Below are positions 1-6,396 of a DNA stretch of 14,744 bases, piece after piece. The position numbers and the translations under genes are program-made. Under the pieces are notes generated by a model. That model did no database searches, was not told the DNA's origin, and saw only the letters and a program-made list of their open reading frames with translations. This DNA is from Chitinophagaceae bacterium UBA2375 (lineage in GTDB: Bacteria; Bacteroidota; Bacteroidia; Chitinophagales; Chitinophagaceae). Position 1 is the stretch's first letter. Each line of letters starts with the position of its first letter. The stretch lies in assembly GCA_002343985.1 (NCBI GenBank), contig DDTB01000021.1, positions 1-14,744 on the forward strand, given 5' to 3'.

Positions 1-719
1 AATCAAAGCCGTTTACAGCATTGGTAAGCAAAAGTATTTTTAGTTTTGACTTTATAGAAAAAACTCAATGTATCCCATTTTTTCATTATAATAAAGGGAA
101 TAGTCAAGTAATAAATATTACCGACTGGGGCCTTAACCAATTCACTAAGCAATACGGCAAAAAAGGTATAACAAAGGAGAGTATATTCCATTATGTATAT
201 GCTGTATTGCATAACCCTGCTTACCGGAAAAAATATGAACTAAACCTAAAGCGGGAATTTCCCCGAATACCTTTTTATGATGATTTCCAGCAGTGGGCAG
301 CCTGGGGTAAAGCCTTAATGGATTTGCATATTAACTATGAAACGGTGCAGCCTTATGATTTGGGCAGGGTAGAATATCAATTTACCGTGGATACGCCTGA
401 GGGATTGCAAAAGCTGCAAAAGGCAAAATTAAAGGCAGACAAAGCCGCCGGAACCATAGCATTAGACGGCTTCACCTCCTTAACCGGAATACCCGCTGAG
501 GCATGGGAATATAAATTGGGCAACCGTTCCGCCCTGGAGTGGATATTGGACCAATACAAAGAAAGTAAACCAAAGGACCCGACCATAGCTGAGAAATTCA
601 ATACTTACAAATTCGCTGATTATAAGGACCAGGTAATAGATTTATTACAGCGGGTATGTACGGTTAGTGTGGAAACTATGAAGATTATTAAGGAGATGGA
701 AAATGTTGTAACTCATTAA
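1..719 (+). CDS. Type ISP restriction-modification enzyme, C-terminal target-recognition part (5' truncated by window)
   Basis: The reading frame is open from base 3, so this is the tail of a gene beginning upstream. About 238 residues are visible. They match the C-terminal specificity domain of Type ISP enzymes (LlaGI/LlaBIII kind), which join nuclease, helicase, N6-adenine methyltransferase and target recognition in one chain of roughly 1,500 residues. Recognisable family landmarks, in order, are KPFTA near the visible start, ITDWGLNQF, the block SIFHYVYAVLHNPAYRKKY, LKREFPRIPFY, GKALMDLHINYE, LGNRSALEWILDQYK and VSVETMKII near the end. The catalytic and helicase domains are not in the window, so intactness cannot be judged. 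The TTG at 21 is only an internal codon. The next gene starts 10 bases after this stop, suggesting co-transcription. Confidence 0.85.
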   Translation, partial: SKPFTALVSKSIFSFDFIEKTQCIPFFHYNKGNSQVINITDWGLNQFTKQYGKKGITKESIFHYVYAVLHNPAYRKKYELNLKREFPRIPFYDDFQQWAAWGKALMDLHINYETVQPYDLGRVEYQFTVDTPEGLQKLQKAKLKADKAAGTIALDGFTSLTGIPAEAWEYKLGNRSALEWILDQYKESKPKDPTIAEKFNTYKFADYKDQVIDLLQRVCTVSVETMKIIKEMENVVTH

Positions 720-729
720 ATGCCTGAGG

Positions 730-1722
730 ATGGATTTGACAATTAATGAAATATTGCTTTTCGGATTGGTTGAGCCTGATTATTCACGGATTGAATTTTG
801 GAAAAAACATGAAAAGGAGAGTGGATATTCAGGCTCGGTATTTTGGCGAAAACTGAATGACAGTTGGGAGTATTATAGTAAAAAAATTGAGAGTGAAATT
901 GAATTAAGAAATAGCTGGGGTAATGATATTCATGATTTCGGAATTGCATTAATACATGAAACACGAGGTAAGCTTTTGGGACATATCAACCGAATTGGAT
1001 TAGCACAATTAAAAAACAGTCTGAGGCTATATGGATTAGAATTAGGGCTTTTTATTTATTATTATGAATTTGACCACTCCAATATACATTCAGCTTTCCA
1101 TGCCTCTCCCTGGAAAGAATATGAGGACATAAAGACAATGAATGAGCTTTCTTTTAAGATTGATTACTTAAAGACGGATGTAAAAGATTTAGACGATTAT
1201 TTCAGTTTTCATTATCGTTCCTTTAAGCGCAAACACGAAAAAAGTCCAGATTGGGAAACCAAAAGAAATAATTGGTTTGAAGAAACCAAGAAAAATGCAC
1301 TGTTTACCAAAGATTTCAGGCATAAAGATGCTTTTCTGAATTGGCTCGGAAAAATGGAGAATGATCCGGTGATTTCAAAAGTAAATCCGGGGCAAAAGAA
1401 AAGCAAGGTAAAAGAAGTTTTCAGCCAGCGTCAAATAGCCATTGCCTGTTTCTTTTTGGGTATTCAGTTAACAAAGGAGAATGGAAAGGAAGTTTTAGAA
1501 AAATATAGTGATACAACCAGTGTAGAAAAGCTGTTATCTAAAAGAATTTCTAAGGCAAGTGAATTAACTCGATTGTCTGAATTTAAGACAAGTGATACAA
1601 AGCATTTAAAGGACCTGGAGGCCGCCAAGCGGTTAATAAGTGGTCAAAAAAATAGAAAGGCATTAAAGGATATAAGTTCCGTCATTGCTACATTTCATCA
1701 AAATTACAAAGCAAAACATTAA
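730..1722 (+). CDS. Hypothetical protein behind the Type ISP enzyme gene
   Basis: I do not recognise this 330-residue protein as a named family. It is soluble-looking and highly charged, with no signal peptide. Residues 1-215 are rich in aromatic residues, including WKKHEKES near 25 and an FIYYYEF patch near 108-114. A basic linker (around 218-228, GQKKSKVKEV) leads to a separate C-terminal unit at about 229-325. That unit begins FSQRQIAIACFFLGIQLT and continues with KEVLEKY and a lysine-rich helix. It resembles the C-terminal helical domain I associate with uncharacterised proteins of Bacteroidota mobile elements, where a 'kyg'-like motif follows a short helix pair; that resemblance is from memory and unproven. 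The gene lies 10 bases after the restriction enzyme stop, so a role beside that system or in element biology is possible. The ATG at 720 is in another frame and quickly stops. Confidence 0.75.
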   Translation: MDLTINEILLFGLVEPDYSRIEFWKKHEKESGYSGSVFWRKLNDSWEYYSKKIESEIELRNSWGNDIHDFGIALIHETRGKLLGHINRIGLAQLKNSLRLYGLELGLFIYYYEFDHSNIHSAFHASPWKEYEDIKTMNELSFKIDYLKTDVKDLDDYFSFHYRSFKRKHEKSPDWETKRNNWFEETKKNALFTKDFRHKDAFLNWLGKMENDPVISKVNPGQKKSKVKEVFSQRQIAIACFFLGIQLTKENGKEVLEKYSDTTSVEKLLSKRISKASELTRLSEFKTSDTKHLKDLEAAKRLISGQKNRKALKDISSVIATFHQNYKAKH

Positions 1723-1728
1723 GATTTT

Positions 1729-1750
1729 TACCACTTGCATACCACTTGCA
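1729..1750. repeat. Tandem 11-bp direct repeat ahead of the HTH-rep module
   Basis: TACCACTTGCA occurs twice back to back (1729-1739 and 1740-1750). The second copy runs into the palindrome CTTGCAAG at 1745-1752. The 11-bp period places both copies on the same face of the helix, as expected for a protein-binding site. It lies in the 80-base gap between the hypothetical gene and the HTH gene, 53 bases before the latter's ATG. Autoregulation by the HTH protein, or binding by Rep or a recombinase, would fit; which protein binds is unknown. Confidence 0.6.
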
Positions 1751-1802
1751 AGCGGTTTCATTTCGTAGATATTTTTCCCTTTAGGGTCTAAATGTCTATA
1801 AA

Positions 1803-2129
1803 ATGGTAAACCCTTTTGAAGCTATTGATGCCAGGCTGTCTAACATTGAAAGCCTGTTACTGGACCTTAAGCACTCAGCCCCTAAGACGGAAAAGCAAAA
1901 CGACCCGGACGAACTCCTAACCGTTCAGGGTGCCGCTGAATTTCTCAGCTTATCCGTTCCCACCGTTTACGGCCTAATATCCAAAGGTGAACTCCCCGTA
2001 ATGAAGCGGTCCAAACGCTGCTATTTTTCTAAGCAAGATTTGCTGGCCTACCTAAAGCAAGGCCGGAAAAAAACTATCCGGGAAACGGAACAGGCGGCCG
2101 ATGATTACTTAATCCAAAAGAGAAAGTAA
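1803..2129 (+). CDS. Excisionase-type helix-turn-helix DNA-binding protein
   Basis: This 108-residue protein has an N-terminal segment likely to form a short coiled coil (IDARLSNIESLLLDLK, 8-23). A MerR/excisionase-like winged helix of the HTH_17 type follows at about residues 38-85. The HTH core is LTVQGAAEFLSLSVPTVYGL, followed by the wing KGELPVMKRSKRCYFSKQDLLAYL, here given only for orientation around residues 61-84. The tail is basic and then acidic. Proteins of this kind in Bacteroidota mobile elements regulate excision or replication genes (family knowledge). The stop is one base from the rep ATG, so the two are almost certainly co-transcribed. The upstream gap holds the TACC-type tandem repeat, a natural candidate operator. 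There is no clear Shine-Dalgarno sequence, as is common in this phylum. Confidence 0.85.
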   Translation: MVNPFEAIDARLSNIESLLLDLKHSAPKTEKQNDPDELLTVQGAAEFLSLSVPTVYGLISKGELPVMKRSKRCYFSKQDLLAYLKQGRKKTIRETEQAADDYLIQKRK

Positions 2130-2130
2130 C

Positions 2131-3171
2131 ATGAAGCCAACACCTCATGGCCCCTCATGCCTGGGGTCATTCAATACATTAGCACAAAGCGGGACAGATA
2201 AAATGGCCATAATCCAGGGGAATGGTAGCGACCTGGCCAATGCTAAAGCATTACAGGGCAGATCAAAAAGGAAATTGATCAGTCAGAGCCTCATGTTAAG
2301 CATGGTTGATTCCTGTATGAAGTACGGCACTCCGGAAATGAAAAAGGCATATTGGAATACATACCATTGCCAGAACCGCATCATAACCGCCAATGGCCGG
2401 ATTTACGGTAAGTATTGTAAGAACCGACATTGTACCCTTTGTTGTGCCAATCGGAAAGCGGATATTATAAACCGTTATTTGCCCGTTATCAGCCAATGGC
2501 CCGAACCTTATTTTGTAACGTTGACTATTAAGGCCGTCCCTCACAGGCGGTTACGTGATGTAATGCAAAATATTACCGAGGAATTCAGGCAGATCGTGGA
2601 AACATACCGTAAAAGGCATCAGCGGGGCAAAGGCCAAAAGCTAATGGGCATCAGGTCCCTGGAGAGCAATTTCAATCCGCAAAGGAGGACATATAACCCG
2701 CACTTTCATGTAATAGTGGCCAATAAAGAAATGGCTGATATTCTGGTAAAGGAGTGGTTTGAAAGGAGTAACCCCGGATGGACTTACCGAAAGGCCCAGA
2801 AAGCTGAAAGGGTTTATGATAATCAACGGGCCATAATTGAAGTAGTGAAATACGGGAGTAAGATTTTCACCGAACCGGACGTAAACAAAAAGGCCCAGGC
2901 AAAGGGTAAAGAGGTTATGTATGTGAAAGCCCTGAGCAATATTTTCGCCGCCATGAAAGGCCTGAGGATATTTGACCGTTTCGGGTTTAATCTTCCCAAA
3001 GCTGAGGTAAAAAGGCAGGATGCCAGGGTAGTGACCGATTACCAGGATTGGCATTATGATATGGCAAAATATGACTGGATTAATGACAAAGGGGAGCGGC
3101 TTAGTGATTATACCCCTGGGGCCAGTTTGTTGTGGTTGTTAGGTGAGCGGGTGGATGTGCAGTTAGAATAA
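2131..3171 (+). CDS. Rolling-circle replication initiator, HUH endonuclease (Rep_1-like)
   Basis: This 346-residue protein carries the rolling-circle Rep hallmarks. A cysteine cluster sits at C96, C101, C104 and C105 (with C80 before it), a zinc-finger-like region. Motif 1 is FVTLTIK (128-134). The metal-binding HUH motif is NPHFHVIV (189-196, H191 and H193). Motif 3 is EVVKYGSK with probable catalytic Tyr241. By family, the tyrosine nicks the origin and stays covalently attached, starting leading-strand synthesis for an excised circular element. The first 45 residues look poorly conserved, and the ATG at 2203 (Met25) is a plausible alternative start. If that one is used, the hairpin at 2148-2169 lies in the leader. 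All catalytic motifs are present, so the protein appears intact. It is the second gene of the HTH-rep pair. No relaxase gene is seen. Confidence 0.87.
   Translation: MKPTPHGPSCLGSFNTLAQSGTDKMAIIQGNGSDLANAKALQGRSKRKLISQSLMLSMVDSCMKYGTPEMKKAYWNTYHCQNRIITANGRIYGKYCKNRHCTLCCANRKADIINRYLPVISQWPEPYFVTLTIKAVPHRRLRDVMQNITEEFRQIVETYRKRHQRGKGQKLMGIRSLESNFNPQRRTYNPHFHVIVANKEMADILVKEWFERSNPGWTYRKAQKAERVYDNQRAIIEVVKYGSKIFTEPDVNKKAQAKGKEVMYVKALSNIFAAMKGLRIFDRFGFNLPKAEVKRQDARVVTDYQDWHYDMAKYDWINDKGERLSDYTPGASLLWLLGERVDVQLE
2148..2169 (+). other. GC-rich hairpin at the start of rep
   Basis: The arms TGGCCCC (2148-2154) and GGGGTCA (2163-2169) pair over 7 bp, including one G-T wobble, around an 8-base loop. 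The hairpin covers codons 6-13 of rep as annotated, or the leader if translation starts at 2203. It could limit rep translation or form part of a nicking origin. The structure is seen directly; its role is inference. Confidence 0.45.
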
Positions 3172-3189
3172 TATTTACGGGATATTATT
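3167..3189 (+). terminator. Possible weak stem-loop at the rep stop codon
   Basis: An 8-bp perfect inverted repeat (AATAATAT at 3167-3174, ATATTATT at 3182-3189) has a 7-base loop and spans the rep stop codon. The stem has no GC pair and no T-run follows, so it is a poor intrinsic terminator. It may be AT-rich chance. The rest of the 129-base gap to the next gene is AT-rich with no confident promoter. Confidence 0.25.
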
Positions 3190-3300
3190 GATTAAGCAAG
3201 GGGAAAAACACCCTAAAGATTAGCTTTTTTCACCCAGCGTATGCAAGAAAATTGACGATAAATTTATTTATAATCCTTTTTTTATCTTAAATTAAATTTT

Positions 3301-4488
3301 ATGCAACGCGTAAATAGATTATCGAGAATTTTTGATTTAACTGTTAATATGCAGTTTTCGATTTGCTTTAGCTTGATAGTTTTATCATTAAGTTTTGTTA
3401 GTTGCCAAAAAGAAAAACAATTGATAAAATCATCAAGTTCAGTAGCATCTCCTGATTTCAAGGGATCCATAAACCTTAATAATATTGTCATAAAAGAGAA
3501 AGTATCAAAATGGCTAAAACAACAATCTGAATTAAATATCGAATCAAGAAAGAAGATAACAGAACTTGCAATTCATAACTTAGAAAATGCCGATTTGACT
3601 TATGAAGCAATTTCAACGCAGAGGACTTTGGCAATCCTTCCGATTATTCATGGGAGGGATTTTTTTAATCGAGATAGCGTGACAGTGATTGAAAATTTTA
3701 TATTTTTTATAGATTCTTTGGGTTTAATACAAGATGGATATTTGTCAAAGTATTTTCCGGATGACCAATCAATTACAGAGCTTCCACAAAATGGCCTATC
3801 AGATATTTTCAATCATCAGGCAATTTCTATAGACGGCACTTTTGAGGTTACTAATTTTGATGAAGTTAAACAATACGAATTTGATTTTTTTGAAGGAAAG
3901 AAACAGGAATTTAGGTTATGGGAATCTCGTCTTGCATTGCCACCTGGCGGGATTGGTAATGGTGAAATTTGCATTGATTGGTATCTAACAACTACTATTT
4001 TTAACGGCAATGGTGAAATTATTGATTATTTTGAGACTTACTTATTTACAAACTGTTCGTCACCTGGTCCAGGAAGCAATAATGTGCCTCCACCTCCTTT
4101 GGCGGCAATTCCATCTTTTAAAGATGTAGAGATGCTTGTCGTAAATGATGTTTATAGTAATGGTTCTAAGAATGAAGTCATAGCTTTTTACAAGTTATCC
4201 GGCTGGAAAATCCTTGGGGATACGAGACAGAATGTATTTTCCTCAGCAAGGCCAGTGGGATCTATGCTTTTTCAATACGGCGTTGCAGGGATTAGTTCCA
4301 ATGGTAACTTTATGGCATGGACGGAAAATTCGAACAACATTACATTTGGTAATTATAGTGCAGCCGCATATATGCCTGGCCCAACAACGGCAACTGCAAT
4401 CTGTTCAGGAGTTAAGACATATCCAAATCAAGGTGTCTCAAGAGATGTGGTTAAGTCTGCTACCTGGCATGCGTCTTCAATATTGTGA
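3301..4488 (+). CDS. Putative lipoprotein of unknown function (cargo gene 1)
   Basis: I do not recognise this 395-residue protein. It has a hydrophobic N-terminal segment ending in a lipobox (FVSC, Cys35), typical of Bacteroidota lipoproteins, followed by a polar, lysine- and serine-rich stretch. The ATG at 3301 gives an arginine-containing n-region (R3, R6, R9) that suits a signal peptide. The ATG at 3349 (Met17) gives a compact signal without positive charge, so I kept 3301, with doubt. The body divides into about 60-250 and 272-395, separated by a Ser/Gly/Pro-rich linker at 252-271 that includes PPPP. The second half is rich in Gly, Ser, Asn and aromatic residues and looks like a beta-rich secreted domain. 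Cysteines at 224, 252 and 368 could form disulfides. Base composition is clearly more AT-rich than rep. The next lipoprotein gene starts 3 bases after the stop. Confidence 0.7.
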   Translation: MQRVNRLSRIFDLTVNMQFSICFSLIVLSLSFVSCQKEKQLIKSSSSVASPDFKGSINLNNIVIKEKVSKWLKQQSELNIESRKKITELAIHNLENADLTYEAISTQRTLAILPIIHGRDFFNRDSVTVIENFIFFIDSLGLIQDGYLSKYFPDDQSITELPQNGLSDIFNHQAISIDGTFEVTNFDEVKQYEFDFFEGKKQEFRLWESRLALPPGGIGNGEICIDWYLTTTIFNGNGEIIDYFETYLFTNCSSPGPGSNNVPPPPLAAIPSFKDVEMLVVNDVYSNGSKNEVIAFYKLSGWKILGDTRQNVFSSARPVGSMLFQYGVAGISSNGNFMAWTENSNNITFGNYSAAAYMPGPTTATAICSGVKTYPNQGVSRDVVKSATWHASSIL

Positions 4489-4491
4489 TTT

Positions 4492-5283
4492 ATGAGACTT
4501 CAGCATTTTATATCGTTGTTATTTTGTTTTTTTCTGTTATCATGTAATTCTAAAGGACAGCTAAAGTCAGGTACTTTCGTTCATAGGGAATACTTCACAG
4601 ATACAACAGCATGGGGTATTGATTATGCTGGTGTCATGGAAAATAAAATTTGGTTTCGTGACAGTCTTATTATTGTTGAAATGAAGGCAATATATGATTC
4701 AACCAGTTTTAATGATACCGGTGTTTATAGAGTTCAAGATTTTTTATTTTTCAAGTATGTTTTTTTTGATTTAAAAACCATGAAGTGCCAGGATTATCTG
4801 ACCTTTAGTGATTCTGCTAAACCAATTTGCCATTATATTTTACCTAAGAGTTCGACATTTTTTTGGTCTTTTTTTCCATTAGAGAGCCGGGATGAAATAA
4901 GAGATAGGTATCGGGAAGTCCCCGATACGGTTTTGGATAATGTTGTTTACAAAAAACTTACAAGAACTTTTCAGGAACGGGGTAATTCTTTTGAATTTGT
5001 GTACTATTTGGATAAGAATAAGCCGCAAACAATTCTGCATCTAAACAGGGATCTGGAAGATTTGTATCACGAGTATTCTGTCTTTAGGTACGATGTTATA
5101 CCCTTGAGGCGTGTAAGTTCCATAAAAATTTCAGAGATGAAAATGCTCTCAAAGGAACTTAACGAGAATGAAGAAAAAGTTATGAGAGCCTGGGAAAGAA
5201 ACTTGAAGACGACCAAGATGCCATTAATTACCTACAATGAGTCTTCTAAGACTTGCGGAGCCGACATGCGATATAGGAAATAA
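4492..5283 (+). CDS. Putative lipoprotein of unknown function (cargo gene 2)
   Basis: This 263-residue protein is not recognised. Its N-terminus is a clear short lipoprotein signal: an Arg at position 2, a hydrophobic Phe/Leu core, and the lipobox LLSC with Cys18 as the modified residue. The mature part is hydrophilic and rich in Asp, Tyr, Phe and Lys, with no further membrane segment. It looks like a periplasmic or surface domain of mixed alpha/beta type, and the last 60 residues are strongly charged and probably helical. The gene begins 3 bases after cargo gene 1 and shares its AT-rich composition, so the two are probably translated from one message and may act together. No catalytic motif is evident. 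An immunity or partner role for gene 1 is speculation. Confidence 0.75.
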   Translation: MRLQHFISLLFCFFLLSCNSKGQLKSGTFVHREYFTDTTAWGIDYAGVMENKIWFRDSLIIVEMKAIYDSTSFNDTGVYRVQDFLFFKYVFFDLKTMKCQDYLTFSDSAKPICHYILPKSSTFFWSFFPLESRDEIRDRYREVPDTVLDNVVYKKLTRTFQERGNSFEFVYYLDKNKPQTILHLNRDLEDLYHEYSVFRYDVIPLRRVSSIKISEMKMLSKELNENEEKVMRAWERNLKTTKMPLITYNESSKTCGADMRYRK

Positions 5284-5354
5284 TACAACCCCATTTGTAG
5301 TGCAAAGGGAATGGCACGGATGCAAAATGAAAGGGACATTTAGTAATTTTAAGA

Positions 5355-5564
5355 ATGGCCAATTCCAAAAATAAAGATCAGGGTTTTACCAGGCAGCCCA
5401 ATCCGTACGCCCAGACCGATGGGTTCCCGGTGGATGGCAAGGAAACCGAATTTTTTGATTTTGAGATAAAAGAAAGTCAGCGTTATTATGACAGCTTAAC
5501 GGAAGAGGAACAGCGGGAATATGATGCCGGGGCTAAGGAATTACAAAAGCGGATGGATAGCTAA
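5355..5564 (+). CDS. Small hypothetical protein, last gene of the accessory region
   Basis: This 69-residue hydrophilic protein has no signal peptide or membrane segment. The first half is polar and Pro/Gly-containing (RQPNPYAQTDGFPVDGKE). The second half (about residues 35-69) is acidic and likely a single helix with EEEQREYDAGAKELQKRMD. Its base composition is closer to the HTH and rep genes than to the AT-rich lipoprotein genes, suggesting that the latter were inserted between older element genes. Codon use and the coherent amphipathic helix argue for a real gene, but I know no family. A small DNA-binding or accessory protein of the element is possible but not shown. Confidence 0.55.
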   Translation: MANSKNKDQGFTRQPNPYAQTDGFPVDGKETEFFDFEIKESQRYYDSLTEEEQREYDAGAKELQKRMDS

Positions 5565-5818
5565 GAAAGTTGAGTATTACCGCATATTTGTACCCTATTT
5601 GTACCTTATTTTTCTAACTATTTGAATATCAGCTAAAGTTAGTTTCTGTATCGGAAAGTAACCGTGCTAAAGAATAAGCAAAAAAAATGTATGCACTTTC
5701 ATTGAAGCCTTAACAAACGTAACAGAAATTATTTGATGCAGCTGGCCATTCAAAAATGTATTCCAGGAAACCAAGGCCCTTATGAACTTTCCTGTTCGTG
5801 TCATACTTTTATGGTGAC
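5565..5818. other. Gap between accessory region and chromosome-like genes; putative element end
   Basis: These 254 bases contain no gene I can support. They hold the 11-bp tandem repeat at 5585-5606 and then an imperfectly placed inverted repeat, CTAACT (5614-5619) and AGTTAG (5637-5642). AT-rich DNA follows up to the Crp-family gene. I see no tRNA fold and no clear gene remnant. The change in composition across it makes it the likely right junction of the element; a matching left junction would be needed as proof. Confidence 0.4.
5585..5606. repeat. Tandem 11-bp direct repeat at the putative element end
   Basis: TATTTGTACCC (5585-5595) is followed directly by TATTTGTACCT (5596-5606), identical in 10 of 11 positions. 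Like the repeat at 1729-1750, it places TACC every 11 bp, although the intervening bases differ. It lies 20 bases after the last accessory gene. It could be an integrase arm or core site, or a transcription-factor site; no protein can be assigned. Confidence 0.55.
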
Positions 5819-6385
5819 ATGGATATTTCCCTGAAAGAATATTTTAACCGGTTTCACCGACTGCCATTGGACGCTGAAGATGCTATCGATGAGATATGCA
5901 GTTACCAGAAGCTCAAGAAAAATGCATTGCTGCAACCAATTGGTTATACCTGCAGGACCATTTATTTTATTACAAAAGGCCTTGCCAGGATTTTTTATTT
6001 AAAAGATGGCATAGACGTAACGGAGAGCTTTGCCTTTGAACAACAAATCATTGTAAGGGTAGAAAGCCTGTTTACGGGAAAGCCAAGCAGAAAAGGCATA
6101 CAGGTGCTGGAAGATTCCGACATTACTGCCATTGATGCCAACGCGTTATTTGAATTATATGACCGTTTCCCGGATATTGAACGCCTGTTCCGTAAAATAT
6201 TTGAAGCCAGCCATGTGGAAACTGTGCACCGCATCGAAAGCATACAGTTTCATACCGCCGATGAACGTTACCGGGAACTCCTGGAAGAAGCCCCCGATCT
6301 GCTGAAAAGGGTTCCGTTGAAATACATAGCTTCTTACCTCGGCATCACCCAATCAAGCCTGAGCCGCATCCGGGCCCTGCGTTAA
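5819..6385 (+). CDS. Crp/Fnr-family transcriptional regulator
   Basis: This is a 188-residue cytoplasmic DNA-binding regulator. The N-terminal part (about 1-115) is a cupin-like effector domain with the typical Bacteroidota pattern YFNRFHRL near the start, then IYFITKGLARIFYLKDG and FSLF-type core strands. A long dimerisation helix follows, with a C-terminal helix-turn-helix in the last 25 residues, PLKYIASYLGITQSSLSRIR. The usual cyclic-nucleotide-contact residues and Fnr-type cysteine cluster are not apparent, so the signal is unknown. The ATG at 5819 gives the family's normal start; the GTG at 5798 would add seven residues. The MFS gene begins 11 bases after the stop, so this protein may control that transporter and its own operon (inference from context). 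Confidence 0.87.
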   Translation: MDISLKEYFNRFHRLPLDAEDAIDEICSYQKLKKNALLQPIGYTCRTIYFITKGLARIFYLKDGIDVTESFAFEQQIIVRVESLFTGKPSRKGIQVLEDSDITAIDANALFELYDRFPDIERLFRKIFEASHVETVHRIESIQFHTADERYRELLEEAPDLLKRVPLKYIASYLGITQSSLSRIRALR

Positions 6386-6396
6386 TTTTTTGCCAT

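Larger units (their letters stand above)
1..5620. mobile_element. Right-hand part of a putative integrated mobile element (left end outside window)
   Basis: All genes here run on the + strand. They are accessory types: a Type ISP restriction enzyme tail, an excisionase-like HTH protein, an HUH replication initiator, two AT-rich lipoprotein genes and an orphan small gene. From about 5,800 onward the genes are household families with visibly higher GC. An HTH gene joined to a rolling-circle Rep is a typical module of Bacteroidota integrative elements (family knowledge). The right limit is placed just past the tandem repeat at 5585-5606. That placement is inference, because no matching left end, integrase or target gene is in view. 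The segment could also be two adjacent insertions. Confidence 0.5.

Noticed and set aside
1729..1750. CRISPR or longer iteron array
   Set aside because: There are only two immediately adjacent 11-bp copies, without spacers.
2641..3054. 137-residue minus-strand frame opposite rep
   Set aside because: It lies wholly antisense to a gene with clear HUH motifs and has no recognisable family.
3252..3274. Sigma70-like TTGACG and TATAAT ahead of lipoprotein gene 1
   Set aside because: The spacing is only 11 bases, and Bacteroidota use a different -33/-7 promoter, so this is probably chance in AT-rich DNA.
4214..4495. 93-residue frame within lipoprotein gene 1
   Set aside because: It is out of frame with a longer lipoprotein gene carrying a signal peptide and linker, and its Gln-rich product looks like a frame shadow.
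5565..5818. Possible tRNA as integration target
   Set aside because: No cloverleaf or T-arm-like sequence could be found in this gap.
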